NCBI RefSeq assembly: GCF_009739905.1
Contig: NZ_CP034279.1
Span: forward strand, 62,001-126,000
Length of the DNA stretch: 64,000 nt
Direction of reading: 5' to 3'
Origin: Streptomyces ficellus
GTDB lineage: Bacteria > Actinomycetota > Actinomycetes > Streptomycetales > Streptomycetaceae
Under the pieces are notes generated by a model. That model had not been told where the DNA came from, did not search any database, and saw only the letters and a program-made list of their open reading frames with translations. The translations under genes and the position numbers were made by a program. The number at the start of each line of letters is the position of its first letter. Position 1 is the stretch's first letter. This document shows positions 24,061-32,504 of the stretch, piece after piece.

Positions 24061-24801
24061 GGACTCCCCGACTGGACTGAGCACGCTATCAACCGGCACT
24101 GACAGCACCGGCGGAGCGCCGGCCGGGCGGCGCGACGGGTCGCCGATGCGGGCGGCCGGTTCGCCGATGCGGGCGGCGGCCGTCCGCCAGGCGTCCGTCA
24201 CGGCTCCGTACGCCTGGGCCGTACGCGCCACCGCGTCCCCCGTCAGCATCAGCGGCGCCCCCAGGTGGACGTGCAGGCGGGGGCGCCGGACCGGAGCCGT
24301 GGCGAGTCCCGCGAGCCACTTGGCCGTGCCGCCCGACGCGACCCGGCGCGCACCGGCCTGGCCGACCGGAACGACGGGCGCGCCGGTGCGCTCGGCGAGC
24401 CGGGCGAGCCCGCTGCGGAAGGCGCCCGGCGCCGCCTCGGCGGCGTCCGTGCGTGCGGGGATACCGCCCTCGGCGTAGATGAGGACCGACGCGCCCCGGT
24501 CGAGGGCCTCCGCGGCGAGGTCGAGCGCCTGCGCGGCGCGCCGGTCCCTGCGGAAGACCGGGATGTGGCCCTCGCGGGCGAGCGCCCCGCCGAGCAGGGG
24601 CAGGCGCCACAGCCCGGCTGCCGCCATGACGACCGGCTGGACACCGAGCCGGCGCAGCGCGGCCAGCACGATGGCGGGGTCGGCGAGCGAGGTGTGGTTC
24701 GCGGCGACGATGCTGCCGGGCGCGATGACGGCACCGGCGTCGGACGTCACCGTGAGGCGCCCGAAGGCGGGCACCAGGGTGTGGCTGAGGCGGCTGAGCA
24801 T
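23050..24801 (-). CDS. lysophospholipid acyltransferase open in frame into an Imm49-like domain
   Basis: One uninterrupted frame of 583 codons with two unrelated parts. Residues about 10-220 are a PlsC-type acyltransferase: NHTSLADPAIVL carries the NHxxxxD variant of the catalytic HxxxxD motif and YAEGGIP replaces the usual FPEGTRS. Residues about 254-583 match the immunity 49 family (ISEQRLAEALDDIRGRAYARWHSLRYGS, ending in a conserved-looking C-terminal region). About 40 low-complexity residues join them. ATG 24801 has GGGAG six bases upstream. Imm49 is normally a separate immunity protein against a toxin, so this may be two genes without a stop between them; see the internal start. Confidence 0.72.
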   Translation of the reverse strand: MLSRLSHTLVPAFGRLTVTSDAGAVIAPGSIVAANHTSLADPAIVLAALRRLGVQPVVMAAAGLWRLPLLGGALAREGHIPVFRRDRRAAQALDLAAEALDRGASVLIYAEGGIPARTDAAEAAPGAFRSGLARLAERTGAPVVPVGQAGARRVASGGTAKWLAGLATAPVRRPRLHVHLGAPLMLTGDAVARTAQAYGAVTDAWRTAAARIGEPAARIGDPSRRPAGAPPVLSVPVDSVLSPVGESMKGRGRMRDVACHQISEQRLAEALDDIRGRAYARWHSLRYGSISPTLIRDMADELLDHVAARTVTEPGLDAAARTVAVTAAECVHGVLSIMCFPEGDQELRFPLVGERISTDPDDDEFGDGGITFRDVVTEAPTARTWLDTFELCVVSGHVWDWERVTGLMLRGDYASAIRDGVPYNRYTSVSDPADLAAMDALCPYLTEAAGHLPRDWPTVPLRKPDAGERARAARRLDEVGDALSAEQQLLRVLLDDDQHAFEDALVARLVAYREGVEADAGDPAPRSLLPLGTLALACLAVQAHGWELGVRSGYLPYGLLGSPDATRRAAEGNRNDAGHWAAT

Positions 24802-24969
24802 GTGGGTCTCCCGTTCCGGCGATGTGCCCCCTCATCGTCGGCGGGCCGGGGACGGCCGGCCTGAGCGCTGCTACTCAGTCGCCCTCGGCCCGGTACCCAG
24901 TCCGGCGTCATGGCCCGGCCCGCGGCGGGTCGGGACGCCGGTGCCGGGCACGCCGGTGTCCGGGGGGCG

Positions 24970-25551
24970 TCAGGACGCTCCGGGCGGGGTCAGCCGGCGG
25001 CGCAGTCGGTGCAGCCCTCGGCGGGCGTGGCTCTTGACGGTGCCCAGGGGCAGACCCGTGCGGCGGGCGATCTGCGCCTGGCTGAGGTCGTCGTAGAACG
25101 CCATGTGCAGCACCGCCCGCTGCGCCTCCGGCAGCAGGGACAGCTCGTGGACCACGCACACCCGGTTCAGCACGTCCTCGGTGCGGGGGCCGCGCGGGGC
25201 GGTCGTGTGCTGGGCGCGCTCCGCCCGGGCCGTGAGGTCGGCGCGGCGGGTGCGGGCGGCGAGGGCGTCGGCGACCTTGCGGCGGGTGATGCCGACGAGC
25301 CAGGCGGACAGCGGTCCGCGCTCGGGCCGGTAGCCCGCGCGGCCGTGCCAGGCGGCGAAGAACACCTGCTGGGTGACGTCCTCCGCCTCGGCGGTATCGG
25401 CGAGCGCGCGCAGGGCGAGCCCGTGCACGAGCGCGCCCCACCGGGCGTACGCGGCGGCCATGGCCTCCTCCTCGCCCCGGACGACCCGCGCGGCGAGGTC
25501 CTCGTCCGCCGGTCCGGGGCGGGTGGCGGTGACAACGGGCTTGTCCGTCAT
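24970..25551 (-). CDS. litS: ECF RNA polymerase sigma factor, LitS-like
   Basis: A 193-residue sigma factor. Region 2 spans about 25-90 (AMAAAYARWGALVHGLALRAL, AEDVTQQVFFAAWHG) and region 4 about 130-185 (LLPEAQRAVLHMAFYDDLSQAQIARRTGLPLGTVKSHARRGL). It lies divergent from a LitR-type MerR gene and near phr and crt genes, as in the light-inducible carotenoid locus of Streptomyces coelicolor, where LitS drives crt transcription in light. ATG 25551 has GAAGGAG eight bases upstream. No anti-sigma gene is adjacent. The symbol rests on context and family. Confidence 0.85.
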   Translation of the reverse strand: MTDKPVVTATRPGPADEDLAARVVRGEEEAMAAAYARWGALVHGLALRALADTAEAEDVTQQVFFAAWHGRAGYRPERGPLSAWLVGITRRKVADALAARTRRADLTARAERAQHTTAPRGPRTEDVLNRVCVVHELSLLPEAQRAVLHMAFYDDLSQAQIARRTGLPLGTVKSHARRGLHRLRRRLTPPGAS

Positions 25552-25704
25552 GGTGGTTGCTCCTTCTCACCGGTGCGGGGCCGGTGCCGGGGACGGGCAC
25601 GACCGAGCCGCTTCGACGGCGCCCCGGAGCGCCCGGGACGCCGCTCTGGGGCCCACCGTGCGGAGAGCAAGATCACCTGGGCAACTCGCAACGCTTGTGC
25701 ATCG

Positions 25705-25710
25705 GATAAT
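25705..25710 (+). promoter_or_regulatory. -10 of a leaderless promoter for litR
   Basis: GATAAT at 25705-25710 lies six bases before GTG 25717. No Shine-Dalgarno is present, so the mRNA probably begins at the start codon. No good -35 was seen at 17-18 bp, so an activator or alternative sigma is likely. TGCATCGG overlaps at 25698-25705. Confidence 0.65.
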
Positions 25711-25716
25711 CGGTGC

Positions 25717-26934
25717 GTGAACGATTCCGTTGAGCCCAGCGTGACGACCGGGCCCGGTACGAAGCACGGACCCGATACGACGGCCGGACCCGATACGGCG
25801 GCCGAGCCCGGAACGGCGATCGAAGCCGACACGGCGGCCGGGCCCGGTATGACGACCGGGGCCGTGGCGCGGTTGCTCGGTGTCTCGCCGGTGACGCTGC
25901 GGTCCTGGGACCGGCGGTACGGGCTGGGGCCGGCGGACCGACGTGCGGGCGGGCACCGCCGGTGGCGGCCGGCCGACCTCGCGGTACTGCGGGAGATGTG
26001 CCGGCTGACCGCGTCCGGGGTGCCGCCCGCGGAGGCCGCCCTGGCGGCACGGCAACGGGACCGGCGCGCGGCCGGCGAACCGGGCTCCCTCCTGCCCGTC
26101 GTCGCTCCGTCCGGCGGGCGTGCCCTCGTACCGCCTCCGCGCCCCGACGGGGCGCCGGGCGCCGCGGACGGCACCTCCCGGGCCGGGCCTCCGCCCGGAA
26201 CCCCCGGCGCCGTACCGCCACCGGCACCGCTGCCGTCGCCACCACCGCCGTTGCCGCCCTTGTCGCCGGCCGAGGTGCGCCGGGAGTGCCGTGGGCTCGC
26301 GCGGGCCGCGGTGCGGCTGGACGCCCCGGCGATGGAAGACCTGCTCGCCACGCTCGTGGGGCGGTTCGGGCCCGTCGCCGCGTGGGAGGAGGTGATGGTG
26401 CCGGTGCTGCACGCCGTGGGCCGGACGTGGGAGACGTCGGGCGACCGGTACGTCGAGGTGGAGCACCTCCTGTCGTGGCACGTGTCGACGGCGCTGCGCC
26501 GGGCGCCGGCGCGCACGCCCGACTCGGCGTCGCGGGGGCCCGTCCTCCTGGCGTGCGTACCCGACGAGCAGCACAGCCTGGCCCTGGAGGCGCTGGCCGC
26601 GGCGCTCGGCGGGTCGGGGCTGGCGTACCGGATGCTCGGCGCCGCCGTTCCGGTCGAGGCCCTGGGCGCGGCGGTACGCAGGACGGGCCCGGCCGCGGTG
26701 GTGCTGTGGTCGCAGTCCCGTTCGACGGCGAACGTGCCGCTGGCGCGGGACGTGGCCGCCACGGGCTGGGGCGTACGGGGAGCCAGGACCGCTCCGGCCG
26801 TGCTGACCGCGGGGCCGGGGTGGGCGGGGCCCCGTCCGGCCGGTGTCCTGCGGCCGCTGTCCCTGCGGGAGGCGGTGACCGCGCTGAACGGAGTGTGCGC
26901 GACCGGTCCCGCGCCCGGCGCGGGGCCTTCCTGA
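25717..26934 (+). CDS. litR: MerR family light-response regulator with B12-binding-like domain, LitR/CarH-like
   Basis: A 405-residue protein. Residues 1-45 are a Thr/Pro/Gly-rich extension. The MerR helix-turn-helix is at about 46-115 (TTGAVARLLGVSPVTLRSWDRRYGL). A Pro-rich linker follows to about 185, then a helical domain with WETSGDRYVEVEH and a Rossmann-like cobalamin domain with DEQHSLALEAL. CarH/LitR proteins bind adenosylcobalamin, repress in the dark and release DNA when light breaks the cofactor. The CarH signature is Wx9EH; here ten residues separate W and EH. It is divergent from litS. A later ATG (25849) is less likely given the -10. Confidence 0.83.
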   Translation: MNDSVEPSVTTGPGTKHGPDTTAGPDTAAEPGTAIEADTAAGPGMTTGAVARLLGVSPVTLRSWDRRYGLGPADRRAGGHRRWRPADLAVLREMCRLTASGVPPAEAALAARQRDRRAAGEPGSLLPVVAPSGGRALVPPPRPDGAPGAADGTSRAGPPPGTPGAVPPPAPLPSPPPPLPPLSPAEVRRECRGLARAAVRLDAPAMEDLLATLVGRFGPVAAWEEVMVPVLHAVGRTWETSGDRYVEVEHLLSWHVSTALRRAPARTPDSASRGPVLLACVPDEQHSLALEALAAALGGSGLAYRMLGAAVPVEALGAAVRRTGPAAVVLWSQSRSTANVPLARDVAATGWGVRGARTAPAVLTAGPGWAGPRPAGVLRPLSLREAVTALNGVCATGPAPGAGPS

Positions 26935-26975
26935 ACCGGCGACGGCCGTCGGCGTGGGGCCCGCCGCGGCAGCCG

Positions 26976-28421
26976 TCACTCCCGGGCCGGCTCCCGGTCC
27001 CGGTCCGGGTCCGGGTCCCGGCTCCGCCCTCCGTCTCCGCCCCGGTCCCGGTCAAGGTCCCGTGCCCGGCGGAATCGGGCGAGGCCTTCGGCGAGGTCGA
27101 CGATCGGGTCGGGGTAGTCCTGGCGGGGCCGGCGGCCGGGCGGGAGTTTCCAGGGTTCGTGGATGGCGGGCCCCTCGACGCCGGCGAGTTCGGGGACCCA
27201 CCGGCGTACGTAGGCGCCGTCGGGGTCGTAGCGTTTGCCCTGGATGACGGGGTTGAGGACGCGGTTGGGGCGGCTGTCGGTGCCGGTTCCCGCCACCCAC
27301 TGCCAGTTGAGCTGGTTGTTGGCGATGTCGCCGTCGACCAGCAGGGACAGGAAGTGCCGGGCGCCGATGCGCCAGTCGACGTAGAGCGTCTTGGCGAGGA
27401 AGCTCGCCGTCAGGAGCCGGCCGCGGTTGTGCATCCAGCCCTCGTGGGCGAGTTGGCGCATGGCGGCGTCGACGATCGGGTAGCCCGTCATGCCCTGCTT
27501 CCACGCCTCGATGTCGTCGGCGGCGGTCTCGTCCGTGCGCCACTGGTCGTGCCTGGTGCGGTAGTCGCGGTCGGCGCAGGCCGGGCGGGCGGCGAGGACC
27601 TGGCGGTGGAAGTCCCGCCAGCACACCTGGCGTACGAACGCCTCGGCGCCCGGGCCGCCGGCGCGGCGGGCCCGGTGGACGGCCTCGGCCGCCGAGAGGG
27701 TGCCGAAGTGCAGGTGCGGCGAGAGCCGGGAGGTGGCGTCCCCGGCCAGGTCGTCGTGGCGCGTGTCGTAGGCGGTCGCCGCGCCGCGCAGCCATGCCGT
27801 CAGGCGCTTGCGCCCTTCCTTCTCGCCGCCTGCCGCGAGCGCCGGGGAGGTTCCGGTCACCTCGGAGCGGGCGGGGACGGGTTCGGAGGACACCGTGTCG
27901 GGGACCGGCACCCGGCGCGGGGCGGTGAGCGGTTCGTGCGGCCGGTGGTCGTTCCAGCGCCGGAAGTAGGGGGTGAACACGGCGAAGTGGTCGGAGCCCG
28001 CCGGGGTGAGCGCGCCCGGCTCGACGGCCGTGACGACGCCGTCGTGGACGTAGAGGCGGCGGCCGTCCGCCTCCAGTGCGGCGCGCAGGCGGTCCTCCCG
28101 GTGGCGGGCGTAACGGGTGTGCTCGCCGGCCATGTGGACCTCGTCCGCGCCGGCCTCGGCGGCGACGGCGCAGGTCTGCCGCACCACGTCCCCCGACCGG
28201 ACGATCAGGCGCCCGCCGCGGGCGCGCAGGCCCTCGTCGAGGTCGCGCAGGCAGTCGGCGAGGAACGCGCTGCGGTTGGGGACCGCGAAGCCGGCCTTCT
28301 CGATGGCCCGGTCGCGGACGAACAGCGGCACCACCTGCCTGTCGCCGCCGAGCGCGGCCCGGAGCGGCGGGTGGTCGTGCAGCCGCAGGTCGTTGGTGAA
28401 CAGCACGACGGAGACGGTCAT
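26976..28421 (-). CDS. phr: deoxyribodipyrimidine photolyase
   Basis: A 481-residue class I CPD photolyase. The N-terminal antenna domain starts VSVVLFTNDLRLHDHPPL; the FAD domain has QVCWRDFHRQVLAARP, TGYPIVDAAMRQL, GRLLTASFLAKTLYVDWR and DIANNQLNWQWVAGTGTDS. The enzyme uses blue light to split cyclobutane pyrimidine dimers in DNA. The start ATG 28421 overlaps the stop of the SDR gene (ATGA). The last 25 residues are an Asp/Arg repeat. Its place beside litRS and crt genes fits light-induced expression. It converges on litR. Confidence 0.95.
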   Translation of the reverse strand: MTVSVVLFTNDLRLHDHPPLRAALGGDRQVVPLFVRDRAIEKAGFAVPNRSAFLADCLRDLDEGLRARGGRLIVRSGDVVRQTCAVAAEAGADEVHMAGEHTRYARHREDRLRAALEADGRRLYVHDGVVTAVEPGALTPAGSDHFAVFTPYFRRWNDHRPHEPLTAPRRVPVPDTVSSEPVPARSEVTGTSPALAAGGEKEGRKRLTAWLRGAATAYDTRHDDLAGDATSRLSPHLHFGTLSAAEAVHRARRAGGPGAEAFVRQVCWRDFHRQVLAARPACADRDYRTRHDQWRTDETAADDIEAWKQGMTGYPIVDAAMRQLAHEGWMHNRGRLLTASFLAKTLYVDWRIGARHFLSLLVDGDIANNQLNWQWVAGTGTDSRPNRVLNPVIQGKRYDPDGAYVRRWVPELAGVEGPAIHEPWKLPPGRRPRQDYPDPIVDLAEGLARFRRARDLDRDRGGDGGRSRDPDPDRDREPARE

Positions 28422-29962
28422 GACGCCAACCCCCGGCGGCTGCCGGTGCCGGGGCCGGACTTCGTGCGGGTCCGCGCCTCGTCCTGGGCCGCGCGGGTGA
28501 TGTTGCGGGCCATTCCGCCGAAGACGGTGGCGTGGAAGGGGGACACGGCCCACCAGTAGGCGTGGCCCAGCAGTCCGCGGGGGTGGAACAGGGCGCGCTG
28601 GCGATAGATGCTGCGACCCTCGCCGTCGTCCTCGGCGTACATCTCCAGCCAGGCGAGGCCCGGCAGCCGCATCTCGGCGCGCAGCCGCAGCAGGGTGCCG
28701 GGGTCGATCTCCTCGACGCGCCAGAAGTCCAGCGAGTCACCGACCCGGAGATGGTGGGCGTCGCGGCGGCCCCGGCGCAGGCCGACACCGCCGGCGAGCC
28801 GGTCCAGCCAGCCGCGTACGGCCCAGGCGAGCGGGAAGGAGTACCAGCCGTTCTCGCCGCCGATGCCCTCGATGACCCGCCACAGGGCGTCGGCCGGGGC
28901 GTCGACGTGGCGTTCTCGGCGGTCGGTGTAGAGGCTGCCGCCGGCCCAGTCGGGGTCGGTGGGCAGGGGGTCGCTGGGTGCGCCCGGTACGGCGGCGGAG
29001 GACCAGCGGGTGGTGACCTGGGCCTCGCGGACCCGCCGCAGGGCGAGGGTGAGGGCCTCGTCGCAGCCGATGGGGTGGCCGGGCGGGTCGGGGACGTACC
29101 GGGCGATGTCGTGTTCCCGGCAGACGACTTCGTGACGGAGTGACTCGGCGAGCGGCCGGGCGATGGCGGGCGGTACGGGGGTGACGAGGCCGACCCAGAG
29201 GCTGGAGAGGTTGGGGGTGAGGACGGGGACGGGCAGGATCAGCCGTCGTGGCAGTCCGGACACGACCGCGTAGCGGCGCATCAGGTCGCGGTAGGTCAGT
29301 ACGTCGGGGCCGCCGATGTCGAAGGCGCGGTTGACGTCGGGGGGCATGGCGGCGCTGCCGACGAGGTAGCGCAGGACGTCCCGTACGCCGATGGGCTGGA
29401 TGCGGGTGCGCACCCAGCTCGGGGTGATCATGACGGGGAGCCGTTCGGTGAGGTAGCGGAGCATCTCGAAGGAGGCGGAGCCGGAGCCGAGGACGACGGC
29501 GGCGCGCAGCACGGTGGTGGGCACGCCGGAGTCCAGGAGGATGCGGCCGACCTCGGCGCGGGAGCGCAGGTGCGGGGAGAGCCCGCTCGCGGGCACGCCG
29601 GCGGGGGTGAGGCCGCCGAGGTAGACGATGCGCCGGACACCGGCCTCGCGGGCGCAGCGGCCGAAGAGGCGGGCGGCGTCCCGGTCGGTCTCCTCGAAGT
29701 CCCGTCCGGTGCCCAGGGCGTGGACGAGGTAGTAGGCCACGTCGACGTCGCGCAGCGCGGCGCGCAGCGATTCCTCGTCGGTGACGTCGCCACGGGCCAC
29801 GTCGACCCGCCCGGCCCAAGGGTGGTCGCGCAGTTTGCCGGGCGTGCGGGCCAGGCACCGCACCCGGTGCCCGGCGTCGAGCAGTTCCGGAACCAGCCTG
29901 CCGCCGATGTAGCCGGTGGCGCCGGTCACCAGGCACAGGCGTGCGCCGTTCGGGTTGGTCAT
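28418..29962 (-). CDS. NAD(P)-binding SDR family protein with DUF2867-like C-terminus
   Basis: A 514-residue protein. The N-terminal half is an extended/atypical SDR (LVTGATGYIGGRLVPELL, RIVYLGGLTPAG, TVLRAAVVLGSGSASFEM). The C-terminal half (about 330-495, HVDAPADALWRVIEGIGGENGWYS...RVGDSLDFWRVEEIDPG) matches DUF2867, a START/SRPBCC-like ligand domain. The same fusion is common in light-response loci of Streptomyces, but its reaction is unknown. ATG 29962 follows GGGAG. It is coupled to phr by a 4-bp overlap and is divergent from the MMPL gene. Confidence 0.87.
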   Translation of the reverse strand: MTNPNGARLCLVTGATGYIGGRLVPELLDAGHRVRCLARTPGKLRDHPWAGRVDVARGDVTDEESLRAALRDVDVAYYLVHALGTGRDFEETDRDAARLFGRCAREAGVRRIVYLGGLTPAGVPASGLSPHLRSRAEVGRILLDSGVPTTVLRAAVVLGSGSASFEMLRYLTERLPVMITPSWVRTRIQPIGVRDVLRYLVGSAAMPPDVNRAFDIGGPDVLTYRDLMRRYAVVSGLPRRLILPVPVLTPNLSSLWVGLVTPVPPAIARPLAESLRHEVVCREHDIARYVPDPPGHPIGCDEALTLALRRVREAQVTTRWSSAAVPGAPSDPLPTDPDWAGGSLYTDRRERHVDAPADALWRVIEGIGGENGWYSFPLAWAVRGWLDRLAGGVGLRRGRRDAHHLRVGDSLDFWRVEEIDPGTLLRLRAEMRLPGLAWLEMYAEDDGEGRSIYRQRALFHPRGLLGHAYWWAVSPFHATVFGGMARNITRAAQDEARTRTKSGPGTGSRRGLAS

Positions 29963-30035
29963 GGGGGCTCCCTGCCGGATGGTCCTGACCCTTCCACGTT
30001 CCCCCCTGCCTCTTCCTTCCGCCCGGCGGACCCGT

Positions 30036-30073
30036 CCGGATGCGTACATCTGTCCCGCGCGGTGTGCATCCGG
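30036..30073. promoter_or_regulatory. inverted repeat and promoter-like motifs between the SDR-phr operon and the MMPL gene
   Basis: CCGGATGC (30036-30043) and GCATCCGG (30066-30073) are 8-bp inverted arms 22 bp apart. On the plus strand CGTAC (30043-30047), a 17-nt gap and TGCATCCG (30065-30072) lie about 70 bp before the MMPL start; the left arm lies about 74 bp before the SDR start. The same two-block motif occurs before crtI at 32414-32442. Confidence 0.55.
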
Positions 30074-30141
30074 CGGCCGTCGCGCGGCACAAGTACTCCT
30101 GCGAGCCCTGCCAGATCCGTTCCGTGTGTCCAAGGAGTGCG

Positions 30142-32244
30142 ATGCCTCTCACCGGCAAGTACGTCAGGTGGCTGCTGCCCGTCGTTCTGATCGTGGTCTG
30201 GCTGGCCGTCGGCGGCGGTCTGGGACCGTACGCCGGGAAGCTCGGCGACGTCGCCACCAACGACCAGGCCGCCTTCCTGCCCCGCAGCGCCGAGTCGACG
30301 CGGGTCCTGGAGGCCCGGCGGGCCTTCGGCCAGGAGGAGTCGGTGCCGGTGATCGTCGTCTGGACGGGGGCGGGTGACGGCGACGGCGGTGTGCCGGTCG
30401 CGGCCGGGCGGGGCGCGGCGACCGCCGCGCTGGCGTCGCTCGACGGGGCCCCCGGTGTGGTGGGCGAACCGTCGCCGGCGCTGCCGTCGCGGGACGGGGA
30501 GGCCCTCCAGGGGGTCGTGCAGCTGCGGCCGGACCTGGGGGACGACCTGCCGGAGGTGCTGGACCGGGTGCGGGACGCGGCCGGGGAGGTGCCCGGCACC
30601 CGGGTGCAGCTGGCCGGGCCGGCCGCGACGCAGGCCGACCTGTCCGACGCGTTCGCGGGCATCGACGGTGTGCTGCTGCTCGTGGCGCTGGCCGCGGTGC
30701 TGCTCATCCTGCTGCTGGTGTACCGCAGCGTGCTGCTTCCGCTGGTGATCATCATCGGTGCGGTGTTCGCCCTCGGGCTGGCGTGCGGAGTGGTGTACGC
30801 GCTGGCGGAGCGGGACGTCGTGCGGGTGGACGGCCAGGTGCAGGGCATCCTGTTCATCCTGGTGATCGGCGCGGCGACGGACTACGCGCTGCTGCTGACG
30901 GCGCGGTTCCGGGAGGAGCTGGCGGAGGGCCGCGACCGGTTCACCGCGGTGCGGGCGGCGGTGCGGCGGTCGGCGGGTCCGGTGACGGCGAGCGCGGCGA
31001 CGGTCGCGCTCGGGCTGCTGGCGCTGCTGCTGAGCGACCTGACGAACAATCGCGCGCTGGGGCCGGTCGGCGCGATCGGCATCGTGTGCGCCGTGCTCAG
31101 CGCGCTCACGTTCCTGCCGGCGGTGCTGGTGCTGCTGGGGCGCGCGGCCTACTGGCCGGCGAAGCCCGCGCACACGGGCCATCCGGTGTGGTCGCGACTG
31201 GCGGGCCTGGTGGACCGGGCGCCGCGCCGGGTGTGGGCGGTGACGCTCGTCGCGCTGGCCGCCTGCGCCGCCTTCGCGCCGACGCTGACCGCGCGGGGCG
31301 TTCCGCTGGACGAGATCTTCGTGTCCGACGCCCGGTCCGTGTCGGCGCAGGCCACGCTGGCCCGGCACTTCCCCGGCGGCTCGGGCAATCCCGCCGTGGT
31401 GATCGCCGACGCCGACCGGGTGACGCAGGTGACCCGGGCTGCGCAGGGGACGCGAGGGGTGGCCTCGGTGGCACCGGTGACGGCCGCGGGCCGCCCCGGA
31501 GGCGGTCCCCCGCTCGTGGTGGACGGGCGGGTCCGGATCGACGTGACGCTGGCGGCCACCGCCGACAGTGACGAGGCGAAGGACACGGTCGCCCGGTTGC
31601 GCACGGCCGTGCACGCGGTGCCGGGGGCGGACGCGCTGGTGGGCGGTTACACGGCCCAGCAGTACGACACGCAGCGGACGGCCGAGCGGGACCGCCTGCT
31701 CATCATCCCGGTGGTGCTCGCGATCATCCTGGTGATCCTGGTGCTGTTGTTGCGTTCTCTGCTGGTGCCGGTGCTGCTGATCGCGACGGTGGCCCTCAAC
31801 TTCCTGGCCACGCTGGGCGTGTCGGCGCTGGTGTTCGAGCGGGCGCTCGGTTTCAGCGGCACGGACGCGTCGGTTCCGCTGTACGGGTTCGTCTTCCTGG
31901 TGGCGCTGGGCGTCGACTACAACATCTTCCTGATGTCCCGGGTGCGGGAGGAGTCGCTGCGGTTCGGCACGCGCGAGGGCGTGCTGCGGGGGCTGACGGC
32001 GACGGGCGGTGTCATCACCTCGGCGGGGGTCGTGCTCGCCGCCACGTTCGCCGCGCTGGCGGTGATCCCGCTGGCGTTCCTGTTGCAGATCGCGTTCATC
32101 GTCGCGTTCGGCGTCCTGCTCGACACGCTGGTGGTCCGCTCGCTGCTGGTCCCGGCCCTGGTGCGGGACATCGGCCCGGCCGCCTGGTGGCCGGGCGCGC
32201 TGTCCCGGCGCCCCGAGGAACGGCGCGACCCGGCGGGGCGGTGA
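30142..32244 (+). CDS. MMPL family transporter
   Basis: A 700-residue RND-type membrane protein with about 12 hydrophobic segments in two halves (one N-terminal helix at 8-28, clusters at about 175-340 and 515-690) and two extracytoplasmic domains. The proton-relay-like [18 protein letters not shown] and [16 protein letters not shown] repeats are the family signature. MMPL proteins export lipids or hydrophobic compounds by proton motive force. It sits between the phr and crt operons, so export or membrane placement of a carotenoid or lipid is possible, but that is inference. ATG 30142 has AAGGAG five bases upstream. Confidence 0.9.
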   Translation: MPLTGKYVRWLLPVVLIVVWLAVGGGLGPYAGKLGDVATNDQAAFLPRSAESTRVLEARRAFGQEESVPVIVVWTGAGDGDGGVPVAAGRGAATAALASLDGAPGVVGEPSPALPSRDGEALQGVVQLRPDLGDDLPEVLDRVRDAAGEVPGTRVQLAGPAATQADLSDAFAGIDGVLLLVALAAVLLILLLVYRSVLLPLVIIIGAVFALGLACGVVYALAERDVVRVDGQVQGILFILVIGAATDYALLLTARFREELAEGRDRFTAVRAAVRRSAGPVTASAATVALGLLALLLSDLTNNRALGPVGAIGIVCAVLSALTFLPAVLVLLGRAAYWPAKPAHTGHPVWSRLAGLVDRAPRRVWAVTLVALAACAAFAPTLTARGVPLDEIFVSDARSVSAQATLARHFPGGSGNPAVVIADADRVTQVTRAAQGTRGVASVAPVTAAGRPGGGPPLVVDGRVRIDVTLAATADSDEAKDTVARLRTAVHAVPGADALVGGYTAQQYDTQRTAERDRLLIIPVVLAIILVILVLLLRSLLVPVLLIATVALNFLATLGVSALVFERALGFSGTDASVPLYGFVFLVALGVDYNIFLMSRVREESLRFGTREGVLRGLTATGGVITSAGVVLAATFAALAVIPLAFLLQIAFIVAFGVLLDTLVVRSLLVPALVRDIGPAAWWPGALSRRPEERRDPAGR

Positions 32245-32413
32245 ATCGGCGGGGGCTGCGTGCGGCGGCCGGGCCGGGCACGCGGGCGCGCCGATCCGGC
32301 CGGGCGGGCGCGGGGTGGGGCGGGGACCCGGACGGCAGCGCCCGGAAGGCGCGCGGGCCCGCGCGGTGATCCACTGCGGGTACGGCTGTCGCGGGGCCGC
32401 GTCGCGCGGCAGC

Positions 32414-32442
32414 CGTACGCCGCGGGGGCCGGGGTGCATCCG
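32414..32442 (+). promoter_or_regulatory. promoter-like motif before crtI
   Basis: CGTAC (32414-32418), a 16-nt gap and TGCATCCG (32435-32442) lie about 63 bp before the crtI start. It matches the block pair before the MMPL gene and is a candidate ECF (LitS) promoter. Confidence 0.5.
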
Positions 32443-32504
32443 CCGGGCGCGTCCGCGGCGAATGGTTCGAAGGACCGTGCAGTCGACGCGCGAGGGGTTG
32501 CCGG

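Noticed and set aside
24910..25716. Plus-strand extension upstream of litR
   Set aside because: It overlaps litS on the other strand and the leaderless -10 supports GTG 25717.
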